From: Candidatus Dormiibacterota bacterium
GTDB taxonomy: Bacteria; Acidobacteriota; Polarisedimenticolia; Gp22-AA2
Length of the DNA: 64,000 bases
NCBI GenBank assembly: GCA_035635555.1
Contig: DASQAT010000026.1
Coordinates: 121,405 to 185,404, forward strand
Direction of reading: 5' to 3'
In this document: one piece after another, positions 56,251 to 64,000 of the stretch
Layout: each line of letters opens with the position of its first letter
Position numbering within the stretch: position 1 is the first letter of the stretch
Position numbers and translations under genes: made by a program
Notes under the pieces: model-generated
The model's input: the letters and a program-made list of their open reading frames with translations, nothing else
Databases searched by the model: none
Told to the model about the DNA's origin: nothing

Positions 56251-58314
56251 ATGCCGAAGATCATGCAGGCGGAGACCGGCCGGGTGGAGGGTTGGCGGTC
56301 CGGAGTCCTGCGGACCGCGGCGGTTCCGCTGGCCACGGCGCTGGCGCTCGCCGGTCAGATCATCCTGTCGTGGTCCGGAGGGTTCACCTGGAGACTCCTG
56401 ACCGGGGCCGCGCTCCTGGTCCTGGCCGCAGCGCTCCTGGTCTTCGTCCTTCTGGTCCGTCGCTTCGACGACACCGAGGAGCCGAGAGGCTCCAAGCGGA
56501 CGACCCTCGGCCTGCACTCACTCCCTCCCGGTCTCGAGTGGTCGCTCGTGGCGCTCCTCGTCTTCGGAGGTTTCTATCTCAGGGTCTATCGCATCGACCT
56601 CATTCCCTGGGGCCTGAACAACGATGAGGCGATCAACGCCCTCGAGACCCGGGAGATCCTGGACGACCCTCATCACTCGTTCGCCAGCCTCACCACGACC
56701 GGACTGAACCGCGAGACGATGTTCCATCACCTCGCCGCCTTCTCGTTCAGGAGCGCCGAGATCGAGCTGAACCTCCTGAAGGCGATGCCGGCCGTGTTCG
56801 GGCTGACGCCGAGGTTCCTGGACGACCCCGTGATGGGCCTGATCTTCCCCCTGCGCGCCGTGGCGATCGCCGCGGGTGTGCTGACGCTCCTGGTCCTCTA
56901 CCTGTTCGCCCGCGATCGGTTCGGCTGGCCGGTGGCGCTCGTATCGACGGCCTTTCTCGCGGTCTCCCCGTGGCACATCCTGTACAGCCGCGTCGGCGAG
57001 CGCGCCGTGCTGGCGCCGATCTTCGCCCTCGCGACGATCGGCTTCTTCCTGAAGGCCCTGGAGACCGGCAGGATGCGCGACCACCTGGCCTGGGGCGTCT
57101 TCCTGGGGCTCGGCTTCTGGAGCTACACGTCGTTCCGGGCGGTCCCGATCGCCATCGTCGCATTCTGGCTCCTGCGCCGGCCGCTCGGCTGGGCGGAGGG
57201 AAGCCCCGCCGATCCCCGGGCCCGCCGCGCCCTCCTGGTCGCCCTCGGAGCGGCCGCCGCCCTGGTCGCGCTGCTGATGCTCCTGTCGGGGATCGGCCCC
57301 TGGGGGTTCGTGACGCGGGGAGCCTACGCGGCCCTGATCACGCCGAAGGCGAACTTCGGGCTGAATCTCCTCGCCTCGTGCGCCATGCCGCACTATTTCG
57401 CCTCGCGCTACGCCGTCATCCAGAGCGACGCATTCATCAGCGACGGCATAAGCACCGTCTACGGTCTCATCGGTCTCCCGCCCGAGACCACGGTCGTGGC
57501 GGCGCTGTCGGCCCTCGGTCTCATCTACGCGGCATGGCGCGCCCTGCGGGGGCAGGACGCCGCCTGCGGTCTCCTCGTCCTGTGCTACCTGTCGCTCTTA
57601 TTGACGGTCGGCCTCGCGGGGCCCAGCCTGACGCGGATGCTCGTGAACGTGCCGTGGCTGTGTCTGTTCGCAGCGCTTCTCGCGAGGCGCCTGTTCGAGG
57701 ACGTGGCGTCGCTGCGCCCGCCGCTGACCGTCTGGCTCGGGGCGCTTCTCGTGGCGCCTCTCATCGCCTGGAGTGCTATGCAGGGATTCAGCGATTACTT
57801 CCTGCGCGCCGGCCGGTCGGAGCAGGCGATGCAGCACTTCGGCGCCCCGCAGACGATCATGGGGATATTCGTGCGCACCCTGCCGCCCGATCGGATGATC
57901 TACGTCCTGCACACCCTGCGCGTGGACACACTGCGTTACCTGATCGGTGATCGCCCCAACATCCACCTGGTCAACGACCCCTCGACACTCGATCTCGACG
58001 GCATCATCAAGATGCCGAAGAGCGCCACGCTCATCATCGAGTTCGCCCGGCCGTTCGCGGAGGTGATGCGGTACCTGATCATGCGCTATCCGCTCGGCGA
58101 CGCCACCCAGGTGGCGGACGCGCGCCTCGACCCCGACAAGATTATCTTCTACACCTACACGCTCTGGAAGGATGAGACCGGGCAGCCGATGGCCCCGCCC
58201 GACGCTTCTTCGCAGGGCGCGCCGCCGGGGGCGCAACCGCCCGGCGCCCCGATCCCGGGTGATGTTCCGCCGCTGGGACAGTCGGTGGAGAGACCGCCCG
58301 GGCGACAGCCGTAG
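56251..58314 (+). CDS. GT-C fold membrane glycosyltransferase (GT39/ArnT-like)
   Basis: A 687-residue protein with about 11 membrane helices. The first large loop carries WGLNNDEAIN, where the Asp-Glu pair fits the catalytic position of GT-C enzymes using polyprenyl-phosphate sugars. The C-terminal soluble part (about 560-660) precedes a Pro/Gly-rich tail. It starts 24 bases after the sulfatase-like gene and is likely co-transcribed. Acceptor is unknown. Confidence 0.8.
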   Translation: MPKIMQAETGRVEGWRSGVLRTAAVPLATALALAGQIILSWSGGFTWRLLTGAALLVLAAALLVFVLLVRRFDDTEEPRGSKRTTLGLHSLPPGLEWSLVALLVFGGFYLRVYRIDLIPWGLNNDEAINALETREILDDPHHSFASLTTTGLNRETMFHHLAAFSFRSAEIELNLLKAMPAVFGLTPRFLDDPVMGLIFPLRAVAIAAGVLTLLVLYLFARDRFGWPVALVSTAFLAVSPWHILYSRVGERAVLAPIFALATIGFFLKALETGRMRDHLAWGVFLGLGFWSYTSFRAVPIAIVAFWLLRRPLGWAEGSPADPRARRALLVALGAAAALVALLMLLSGIGPWGFVTRGAYAALITPKANFGLNLLASCAMPHYFASRYAVIQSDAFISDGISTVYGLIGLPPETTVVAALSALGLIYAAWRALRGQDAACGLLVLCYLSLLLTVGLAGPSLTRMLVNVPWLCLFAALLARRLFEDVASLRPPLTVWLGALLVAPLIAWSAMQGFSDYFLRAGRSEQAMQHFGAPQTIMGIFVRTLPPDRMIYVLHTLRVDTLRYLIGDRPNIHLVNDPSTLDLDGIIKMPKSATLIIEFARPFAEVMRYLIMRYPLGDATQVADARLDPDKIIFYTYTLWKDETGQPMAPPDASSQGAPPGAQPPGAPIPGDVPPLGQSVERPPGRQP

Positions 58315-58573
58315 CGGGCGGGCGGGTCAGCGACGACGAGCTCAGGGGTCATGATCGGACCGGCGTGAATGGGGGGCTGGAGAAGTGACGTCGCCGTCCC
58401 GGAAGATACCGCGAGCGGGACGACAGGATGCTGGAGCAGGTGTTCCCGGGCCGTCGCTCTGGACAGGAACGTCGGCATCCTGTAAAAGATGAGCCAGGAT
58501 CACCCTCGATTTGGCGATTCCATCTTCGTTGGCAGCCACGCCGTCATCGAGCCCGGCGTGGAAAGGAGGCCCT

Positions 58574-60628
58574 GTGAGGTACGTTACGCTCTTCTCCAGC
58601 GCTCTCCTTCTATCCCTCTTGGGTCTGGGCCCGTCGCCACGAGCGGGCGACATCTCAGCGGAGGGCCCCTCGCTCGATGCCGAGCTTGCCGCCAAGTATC
58701 CGCGCTCACCGAAGACGCTCGAAGGCGATCCGATGCAGTCGTCCTTACTGCTCCTTGAGTTTGAATTCAAGGGCATTATTCGCCTGAACGGGCTCGATGG
58801 GGCGGCTCTCGTCATGTCGGGAGACGGCGGTGGCGTGATCCGTGCCTCCACTATGAAGGGCCGCCTGGTGATGTTCAACCTCGGTGAACCGGGCACCTAC
58901 TCGCTGCGGTTCATCAGGCTGTCGAACTACAACGCGACGATCATCCTGGAGAAGCCGCCGGCCCTCGAGATGAATGTCGCCGTGGCCAGAGGCAAAGTCA
59001 CCTACCTCGGCACGATCGTCGTGACGAAGAAGTTCGGCCCCAAGCTCCCGGAGATGGATCTGATCTACGACGCGGAGAAAGAGATGGCGGCCTGGTCGAC
59101 TTTGCGGGAGAAGTACAAGGCGAGCCCGTGGAGCGCGCTGGCCGAGAAGCGAATCGCATCGCTCAAGTCCGGAGAGGCCTCGCTGGCCGAACAGCCGGCC
59201 TCGAGCGCGTCGGCGACGGCTGGCATCCGGCACTCTCCCGACACCGGCGAAGGCCACGCGCATCTTTCTCTCGTTGACTACCCTCCCGCGATACTTTCAG
59301 CCGCCGATGCACAGAAAATGGCGAGCGAGGCGAGGCAGCCGACCTTCCTGGCTTCCTCGGCGAAGGCGACGGAAAACCCCCTCGCCCCATGCTCGCTGCT
59401 GGCGGCGGCCCTGATCGCACTCGACTCGAACCTATTCTGGTGGGACATCGAGAAGTCAGGCTCGGTCTCCACGCCGCCTCCCAACACAAACATCCTGGGG
59501 ATGTTCGATAGGGACCTCGAGAATGGGAAAGTCCCGCGAAAGGAGCCCCGTGCGACGGCGGAAATCCTGGCGCGGCTGACGATTTGGCGCTCGTGGGGCA
59601 TCAATGCCGAGGTCAACACCTTTCTTTCCGACATGACCCAGCGTGCGTGCCTCGACACTCTTCTCGCGATGGACCCCAACGCCGTGTTCGGGACCTTGAA
59701 CGGCTATGGAGCAAGGACAACCGCCTCTCACCTGGCCGCGATATCGCGTTACAGCGTGACCCTCTCCCGGGAGCAGACGGAAAAAGACCTGGCCGAAATG
59801 CGGGACGACCGTTTTCTGACCCGGTCTTCTCGCTCCACGGAAAACCCGCTGCTCCCCTGTGCTCTCTTGAAGGCCAAGAGGCTCGGGAGTCGCTTGAACG
59901 ACCTGGTCGGGGAGATTCTCTCGCGAAAAGTCGAACGACCCATGCAGGAGGACGGCATGCTGGGCAGGTTCTCGGAGGATCTCCGTGACGGCTCCGTACA
60001 CATGGACGATCCCGCCAAAGCCGCGGAGATCGCGGCCCTTCTCTTTGCCGCGAGGATCGGGCCTGCGAACGCCGCAACAGACATTCTGATCTCGGAATCG
60101 ACACAGAGGGAATGCCTGGACGAGATCTTCAGCCCCGGCCTGATCAGGCAGAGGTTGGAGAAGGAAGGGAAACTCCCGTCACGAGCGGAGCTGCTGAAGA
60201 AGGCATTCGTGAGAGTCTATGACGAAGCAGCGGATGCGCAACAACAGATCGCGGCCGCCCTGGTCAAGGCCAAACAAGACAACCGGCGTGTCCTGATTCA
60301 GTGGGGCGGGAACTGGTGCCCTTGGTGCATCAAGTTGCACGATCTGTACGAGAAGGATTCGAAGATCTCTTTGAAGCTCCAGGATGAGTACGAGGTCGTC
60401 TACGTTGACGCCGGGGGGAAGACCAAGAAGAACATGGACCTGGCCAAGTCCTATGGTGCCGATCTGGCTGTCTACGGGGTACCGTTCCTGACGATCCTGG
60501 CCTCCGACGGCAAGGCTGTTGCCAATCAGGAAACCGGCGCGCTGGAGAACAAGGACCAAGAAGGCAGCCCCGGGCATGATCCGAGTGCAGTGCTTGATTT
60601 CCTGGCCAAGTACCAAGCGACGCACTAG
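58574..60628 (+). CDS. Exported protein: duplicated novel domain plus thioredoxin domain
   Basis: A 684-residue exported protein. GTG 58574 has GAAAGGAGG nearby and opens a signal peptide; starts further upstream do not. After a beta-rich N-terminal part, residues about 256-364 and 412-519 are a tandem duplication sharing TENPL-x-PC-x-LL, M-F-x-x-DL-x-x-G-x-V, AEI and TQR-x-CLD. The C-terminus holds a thioredoxin fold with NWCPWCIKLHDLY (residues about 580-592). The redox motif and paired cysteines suggest disulfide or heavy-metal chemistry. I recognise no family for the repeats. Confidence 0.8.
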   Translation: MRYVTLFSSALLLSLLGLGPSPRAGDISAEGPSLDAELAAKYPRSPKTLEGDPMQSSLLLLEFEFKGIIRLNGLDGAALVMSGDGGGVIRASTMKGRLVMFNLGEPGTYSLRFIRLSNYNATIILEKPPALEMNVAVARGKVTYLGTIVVTKKFGPKLPEMDLIYDAEKEMAAWSTLREKYKASPWSALAEKRIASLKSGEASLAEQPASSASATAGIRHSPDTGEGHAHLSLVDYPPAILSAADAQKMASEARQPTFLASSAKATENPLAPCSLLAAALIALDSNLFWWDIEKSGSVSTPPPNTNILGMFDRDLENGKVPRKEPRATAEILARLTIWRSWGINAEVNTFLSDMTQRACLDTLLAMDPNAVFGTLNGYGARTTASHLAAISRYSVTLSREQTEKDLAEMRDDRFLTRSSRSTENPLLPCALLKAKRLGSRLNDLVGEILSRKVERPMQEDGMLGRFSEDLRDGSVHMDDPAKAAEIAALLFAARIGPANAATDILISESTQRECLDEIFSPGLIRQRLEKEGKLPSRAELLKKAFVRVYDEAADAQQQIAAALVKAKQDNRRVLIQWGGNWCPWCIKLHDLYEKDSKISLKLQDEYEVVYVDAGGKTKKNMDLAKSYGADLAVYGVPFLTILASDGKAVANQETGALENKDQEGSPGHDPSAVLDFLAKYQATH

Positions 60629-60715
60629 TTGAGTTTCAGTGGGCTGAAGGCGTCCACCGACCCACGTCGTATCACCCCGCACGAAAGCGGCCACCTACAA
60701 AACCTTATCTTCCCC

Positions 60716-60747
60716 TTGACATTCACCTGATTTACACCTAACCTGAT
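60716..60747 (+). promoter_or_regulatory. lexA promoter with direct-repeat candidate operator
   Basis: TTGACA (60716-60721), 17 bases, TAACCT (60739-60744). The repeat ACCTGAT occurs at 60725-60731 and 60741-60747, nine bases apart, inside the spacer and over the -10. Position suits an autoregulated LexA operator; the sequence is not one I know as an SOS box. Confidence 0.5.
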
Positions 60748-60865
60748 CGCGGGCCGGGGGACCGGCCGTCCGGGAGCGTCTCCGGGGGGAGCGCGCCCAG
60801 GCGGGGACCCCGGCCACGGCTATCATCTTTATTGCGGGCGTTCCCCGCCCGGCGGGAGCACGAGG

Positions 60866-61495
60866 ATGACGCGCGCGCAGGCAGGGCAGCCCGGCAACCT
60901 GACCAAGAGACAAAAGGTCGTGTTTGAGTTCATCAAGGGGTACATCCAGACGCACGGCGTCTCCCCGTCCTACGAGGAGATCCGCCGGAACTTCGGCTTC
61001 GGCTCCTACAACTCCGTCCAGAAGCATCTCAAGAGCCTGGTCGCGAAGGGATTTCTCAAAACCCCCTGGGACAACCAGAAGCGCGCCCTGACTCTGGTCG
61101 AGCCCGGCCCGGCCACCGCCATCCTGCCGCTCCTCGGCCGGGTGGCCGCCGGCCGCCCGATCGAGGCGATCGCCTACCCCGAGACCGTCGAGGTCCCCGA
61201 GATGCTCCTGCGCGGCGAGGACAACTTCGCCCTGCGCGTCGTCGGCGACAGCATGGTGGACGAGGGGATCCGCGACGGCGACATCGTCATCGTCAAGCGC
61301 CAGCGCGACGCCGAGAACGGTCAGACCGTGGTCGCCCTGATCGGCGACGACGCGACCATCAAGCAGTACTACCGCCGCGGTACGCGCGTCGAGCTGCGCC
61401 CGGCCAACGCGCGCGTGTCCTCGATCATCGTGGACGAGGGGGACCTGCAGGTGCAGGGGATCGTGGTCGGGCTGATCCGGAAGTTTCATCGCTGA
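60866..61495 (+). CDS. lexA: LexA repressor
   Basis: A 209-residue SOS repressor. N-terminal winged helix LTKRQKVVFEFIKGYI and SVQKHLKSLVAKGFL. Self-cleavage site Ala95-Gly96, catalytic Ser129 (GDSMVDEGI) and Lys166. Length and spacing are standard. It heads a mutasome-type gene group, so SOS control of the downstream imuB and dnaE2-like genes is expected. Confidence 0.96.
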   Translation: MTRAQAGQPGNLTKRQKVVFEFIKGYIQTHGVSPSYEEIRRNFGFGSYNSVQKHLKSLVAKGFLKTPWDNQKRALTLVEPGPATAILPLLGRVAAGRPIEAIAYPETVEVPEMLLRGEDNFALRVVGDSMVDEGIRDGDIVIVKRQRDAENGQTVVALIGDDATIKQYYRRGTRVELRPANARVSSIIVDEGDLQVQGIVVGLIRKFHR

Positions 61496-61498
61496 GGG

Positions 61499-61714
61499 AT
61501 GAGGATGCGCACCTTCAATGCCGTGATTGAACGGGATCCCGACTCCGGTCTGTACGTCGGGCGCGTGCCCGGCTGGCCGGGAGCCCACAGTCTGGGGGCC
61601 AGCCTCGACGAGCTGGAGAGAAACCTGCGCGACGTCGTCGAGATGCTTCTCGAGGAGGGGGACCCGAAGTTCGAGTCGGAGTTCGTCGGAGTGCAGGCGA
61701 TCCGGGTGGCGTAG
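61499..61714 (+). CDS. Orphan HicB-like antitoxin-fold protein
   Basis: A 71-residue protein. RTFNAVIERDPDSGLYVGRVPGWPG followed by LDELERNLRDVVEMLLEEG is the HicB fold. It begins four bases after lexA and no HicA toxin gene lies on either side, so it probably is not part of a toxin-antitoxin pair here. It may be a regulator within the SOS operon. Confidence 0.75.
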   Translation: MRMRTFNAVIERDPDSGLYVGRVPGWPGAHSLGASLDELERNLRDVVEMLLEEGDPKFESEFVGVQAIRVA

Positions 61715-61741
61715 AGGCGGGCCCTGGATGCCATTTACTTC

Positions 61742-62941
61742 ATGTCCCGGAGCGTTCTCAACGTCGACATCGCCGCTTTCCCGATCGCCGTCGAGCGGGT
61801 GATCGATCGCGGCCTGCGCGGGCGGCCGGTGCTGCTGGCGCCTCCCGGGTCGGCGCGCGCGCCGGTGCTCGTGGTCTCGCAGGAGGCGGCCCGGGAAGGG
61901 GTGCGGGCCGGGATGCCGCTCCCCGTGGCGCTGCGACGCTGCCCGGGGGCGGCGGTCCTGCATCCGAACGAGGCGCTCTACAAGCGCGCCACGGGTGCGG
62001 TCCTCGCGCTCCTGGGCGGCTACTCGCCTCTGGTCGAGCCGGCCGCCCTGGGGCAGACCTTTCTCGATCTCACCGGTACGGTGCGGCTGTTCGGCGCGGC
62101 GCAGGACGCGGCGGCGCGCATCCGCAGGGAGATCGAAGAGCGGCTGCGCCTGCGGCCGACGGTGGGCCTGGCCACCAGCAAGCTGGTGAGCCGCGTTGCG
62201 GCGCGGGTGATCCGGCCGGACGGTCTGTGCGACGTCTTCCCGGGCTCGGAGGCGCCGTTCCTGGCGCCGCTGCCGGTCGGGCTCCTGCCGGCGGCGCGCG
62301 GCGAGACGGGCGGGCGTCTGTCGGATCTCAACATCGCCCGCGTGGCGGATCTGCTGCGCTTCTCGCAGACGCAGCTCGTGGTCGCCTTCGGCGCGCAGGG
62401 CGGAAGGCTGCGCAGCCAGGCGCTCGGGATCGACGCCTCGCCGGTCCGCCCGCCGGAGACGGCGCCGGCGATCGTCGAGGACGAGACGCTCGCCGAGGAC
62501 TCGAACGAGGAGAGAGCACTGCTGCGGACTCTCTTCGGACTGTGCGAGCGGGCGGGGAGGCGGCTGCGGCGGCTCGAGGCGCGGGCCGGCCGGGTGCGGG
62601 TGACGCTGCGCCACAGCGACGACGTCCTGGCGCGCCGCGAGGAGCGGCTGGCTCCGCCGCTCTCCGCCGATCTTCTGCTGTTCGCGCAGGCGCGGGGGAT
62701 CTGCGAGCGGGCGCGGGCGCGGCGGGTGCGGGTGCGCTGGATCGAGCTGCGCTGCCTGGAGGTCGCGCGCGGGCCGCGGCAGCTGGCGCTGTTCGGTCCG
62801 CAGGCGTTCGACGACAGAGCCTCCGACGGCGGGGCGGCCGAGTCGCTGGCGGACGCGGTCGATCGGATCCGCGGGCGCTTCGGCGACCGGGCGATCCTCT
62901 CCGGGCGGATGTTCGCGGAGCGGGCGGGGGTGGCGTCATGA
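61742..62941 (+). CDS. imuB: ImuB-like Y-family polymerase homolog, catalytically dead
   Basis: A 399-residue Y-family fold. Catalytic acids are missing: VDMDAF of polymerase IV reads VDIAAF (Asp9 kept, Ala11), and SIDEAFLDLT reads ALGQTFLDLT (Gly104, Gln105). A beta-clamp motif QLALF sits near the C-terminus. This loss with a retained clamp motif defines ImuB, the hub of the DnaE2 mutasome. It overlaps the next gene by ATGA. Confidence 0.87.
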   Translation: MSRSVLNVDIAAFPIAVERVIDRGLRGRPVLLAPPGSARAPVLVVSQEAAREGVRAGMPLPVALRRCPGAAVLHPNEALYKRATGAVLALLGGYSPLVEPAALGQTFLDLTGTVRLFGAAQDAAARIRREIEERLRLRPTVGLATSKLVSRVAARVIRPDGLCDVFPGSEAPFLAPLPVGLLPAARGETGGRLSDLNIARVADLLRFSQTQLVVAFGAQGGRLRSQALGIDASPVRPPETAPAIVEDETLAEDSNEERALLRTLFGLCERAGRRLRRLEARAGRVRVTLRHSDDVLARREERLAPPLSADLLLFAQARGICERARARRVRVRWIELRCLEVARGPRQLALFGPQAFDDRASDGGAAESLADAVDRIRGRFGDRAILSGRMFAERAGVAS

Positions 62942-63594
62942 ACGAGGGGCCGCGGCAAGGGATCGATCTGCGCACTCCGCTGCGGCTGCGGTCGGCCTTC
63001 GCCTTCCCGCTGCAGACGCGGGAATCGCGGAGAGAAGTGCTCGTCGGCGCGGTCCTTCTCCTTCTTCCGGGCGTGGGCTGGCTCTTCAACATGGGTCACC
63101 GGATCCAGATGGTCCATAACATGCAGGCCGGGGTCGCGCCGTGGCCGTCGTGGCGCGGGTACGGGCGTCTCCTCAAGTACGGGACGATCACCTTCCTCGG
63201 GATGCTCGAGTACTACCTTCCGGCGCTCGCCGTCGGGTTCCTGGCCAGGTGGAAAGACTCGACCGCGCTCCTTGCCGCGGCGGTGCTCCTGGGGGCGGGG
63301 GCCACGGCGGCGATCCCGGGATACATGTCGCACTACTGCCGGCGATTCGACGCGCGGGAGGTGTTCGATCCGGCCAGGGCTCTGCGCCGGGTCCGGCAGG
63401 GAGGCCGGGCCTACTGGCGCGCCTGGGGGATCACGCTCGCCGCCCTCGCGGTCTCCTTTGTCGGACTCCTCGGCCTGGGTGTGGGGTTCCTGGTGACGAG
63501 CGTCTGGTTCTGGCAGGTCGCCGGCTACAGCTTCGCCACGGTGTTCTCGCAGCGCTTCGACCTGTTCGACACGGCACCCGACATCCGGCGATGA
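62938..63594 (+). CDS. DUF4013-like membrane protein inside the mutasome cassette
   Basis: A 218-residue protein with four or five membrane helices (VGAVLLLLPGVGWLF, GMLEYYLPALAVGFLA, LLAAAVLLGAGATAAIP, LAALAVSFVGLLGLGVGFL). The pattern resembles DUF4013. It overlaps imuB and the polymerase gene by ATGA on both sides, so it must be co-expressed with the mutasome, but its role is unknown. Confidence 0.75.
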   Translation: MNEGPRQGIDLRTPLRLRSAFAFPLQTRESRREVLVGAVLLLLPGVGWLFNMGHRIQMVHNMQAGVAPWPSWRGYGRLLKYGTITFLGMLEYYLPALAVGFLARWKDSTALLAAAVLLGAGATAAIPGYMSHYCRRFDAREVFDPARALRRVRQGGRAYWRAWGITLAALAVSFVGLLGLGVGFLVTSVWFWQVAGYSFATVFSQRFDLFDTAPDIRR

Positions 63595-64000
63595 GCGGGC
63601 CCGGCGGCTTCGTCCATCTTCAAGTCCGTTCGAGCTACAGCCTGATGCGGGGTGCTTCGAGCCTCGAGGCGCTGTGCACCGCTGCGGCCGGGCGCGGCAT
63701 GCGGGCGATCGCCTGCACCGACGTCGACGGTCTTTACGGTGTGGTCCGCTTCCGGGAGATCGCGCTCTCCTGCGGGCTGCGGCCGATCCTCGGGGCGGAG
63801 GTGACGGCACCCGGCGCGCGGTGCCTGCAGGCGGGGGAGAGGGCAACGCTCCTGGTGAAAACGCCGGATGGGTACGCCAATCTCTGCCGCATCCTGACGC
63901 GGCGGCATCTCGATCCCGGCTTCTCGGTCCTCGACGCCTTGCGGGCCGGCTCGGCAGGGCTCGTCGTCCTGTCGTCCTCGCTCGCCGTCCTGCGGGCGGC
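63591..64000 (+). CDS. dnaE2: DnaE2-type error-prone polymerase, N-terminal part (cut by window end)
   Basis: The first 136 residues of a PolIII-alpha/DnaE2-type polymerase; the gene continues past 64000. FVHLQVRSSYSLMRGASSLEAL and IACTDVDGLYGVVRF match its PHP domain. The PHP metal ligands look decayed: HxH reads VxR and the usual His of TDHDGLYG is Val. Position after lexA and imuB favours DnaE2 (ImuC) over the replicative enzyme. Confidence 0.82.
   Translation, partial: MSGPGGFVHLQVRSSYSLMRGASSLEALCTAAAGRGMRAIACTDVDGLYGVVRFREIALSCGLRPILGAEVTAPGARCLQAGERATLLVKTPDGYANLCRILTRRHLDPGFSVLDALRAGSAGLVVLSSSLAVLRA

Noticed and set aside
61499..61714. Active HicAB toxin-antitoxin system
   Set aside because: No HicA-like frame lies on either side; the gene sits between lexA and imuB.

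Overview
This is a high-GC window from a diderm bacterium. It encodes three LolA-fold proteins, an outer-membrane barrel and an exosortase. The mix of an exosortase H/IPTL-CTERM system, CRTAC1 and LolA-like proteins, PyrR-type attenuation and a lexA-imuB-dnaE2 cassette fits Acidobacteriota or a neighbouring environmental phylum. The phylum is an inference, because no rRNA or ribosomal protein gene is present. I found no tRNA, rRNA, CRISPR array, insertion sequence or phage gene.

Region 1 (1-27.5 kb) is accessory. Four secreted proteins end in an IPTL-CTERM-type sorting tail: a tyrosinase-like protein at 257, a four-repeat protein at 17360, a matrixin-like metalloprotease at 18969 and an unknown at 20875. 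The exosortase XrtH and a fused membrane/TPR partner lie at 25.7-27.5 kb on the minus strand. Between the substrates and the exosortase sits a histidine kinase plus sigma-54 activator pair. Upstream of all three IPTL transcription units I see a GG-N10-GC sigma-54 promoter. This suggests a self-contained, RpoN-controlled surface-protein regulon.

Embedded in it, 3171-16898 is one tightly overlapping 14-gene operon. It holds a dissociated (type II) ketosynthase system: two complete ketosynthases, a chain-length-factor-like dead ketosynthase, ACP, FabZ-type dehydratase and ketoreductase, with no enoyl reductase. It also holds a CRTAC1/UnbV protein and a DUF1702-type protein (a pairing known from enediyne clusters), a TPR protein, two LolA-like lipid carriers, a DUF1302-like outer-membrane barrel and a LolCDE/MacB-type ABC exporter. 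My reading is a pathway that builds a polyene-type acyl chain and carries it to the outer membrane. This is the best candidate here for an undescribed system.

Region 2 (27.5-51 kb) is largely housekeeping: an RsbW/STAS switch, mutS, DedA, an SPFH-TPR protein, lolA, yajQ, a polyprenyl synthase, smc, a Ycf46-like AAA ATPase, a patatin, pyrF, a thioredoxin, pyrD-pyrK and an alkaline-phosphatase-fold membrane protein.

Region 3 (51-64 kb) begins with pyrR-pyrB-pyrC behind a clear promoter, a PyrR-binding element and an intrinsic terminator. It continues with an alkaline-phosphatase-superfamily protein, a GT-C glycosyltransferase and a thioredoxin-domain protein with a duplicated novel domain. It ends with lexA, an orphan HicB, a catalytically dead imuB, a membrane protein and the start of a dnaE2-type polymerase that runs off the window.
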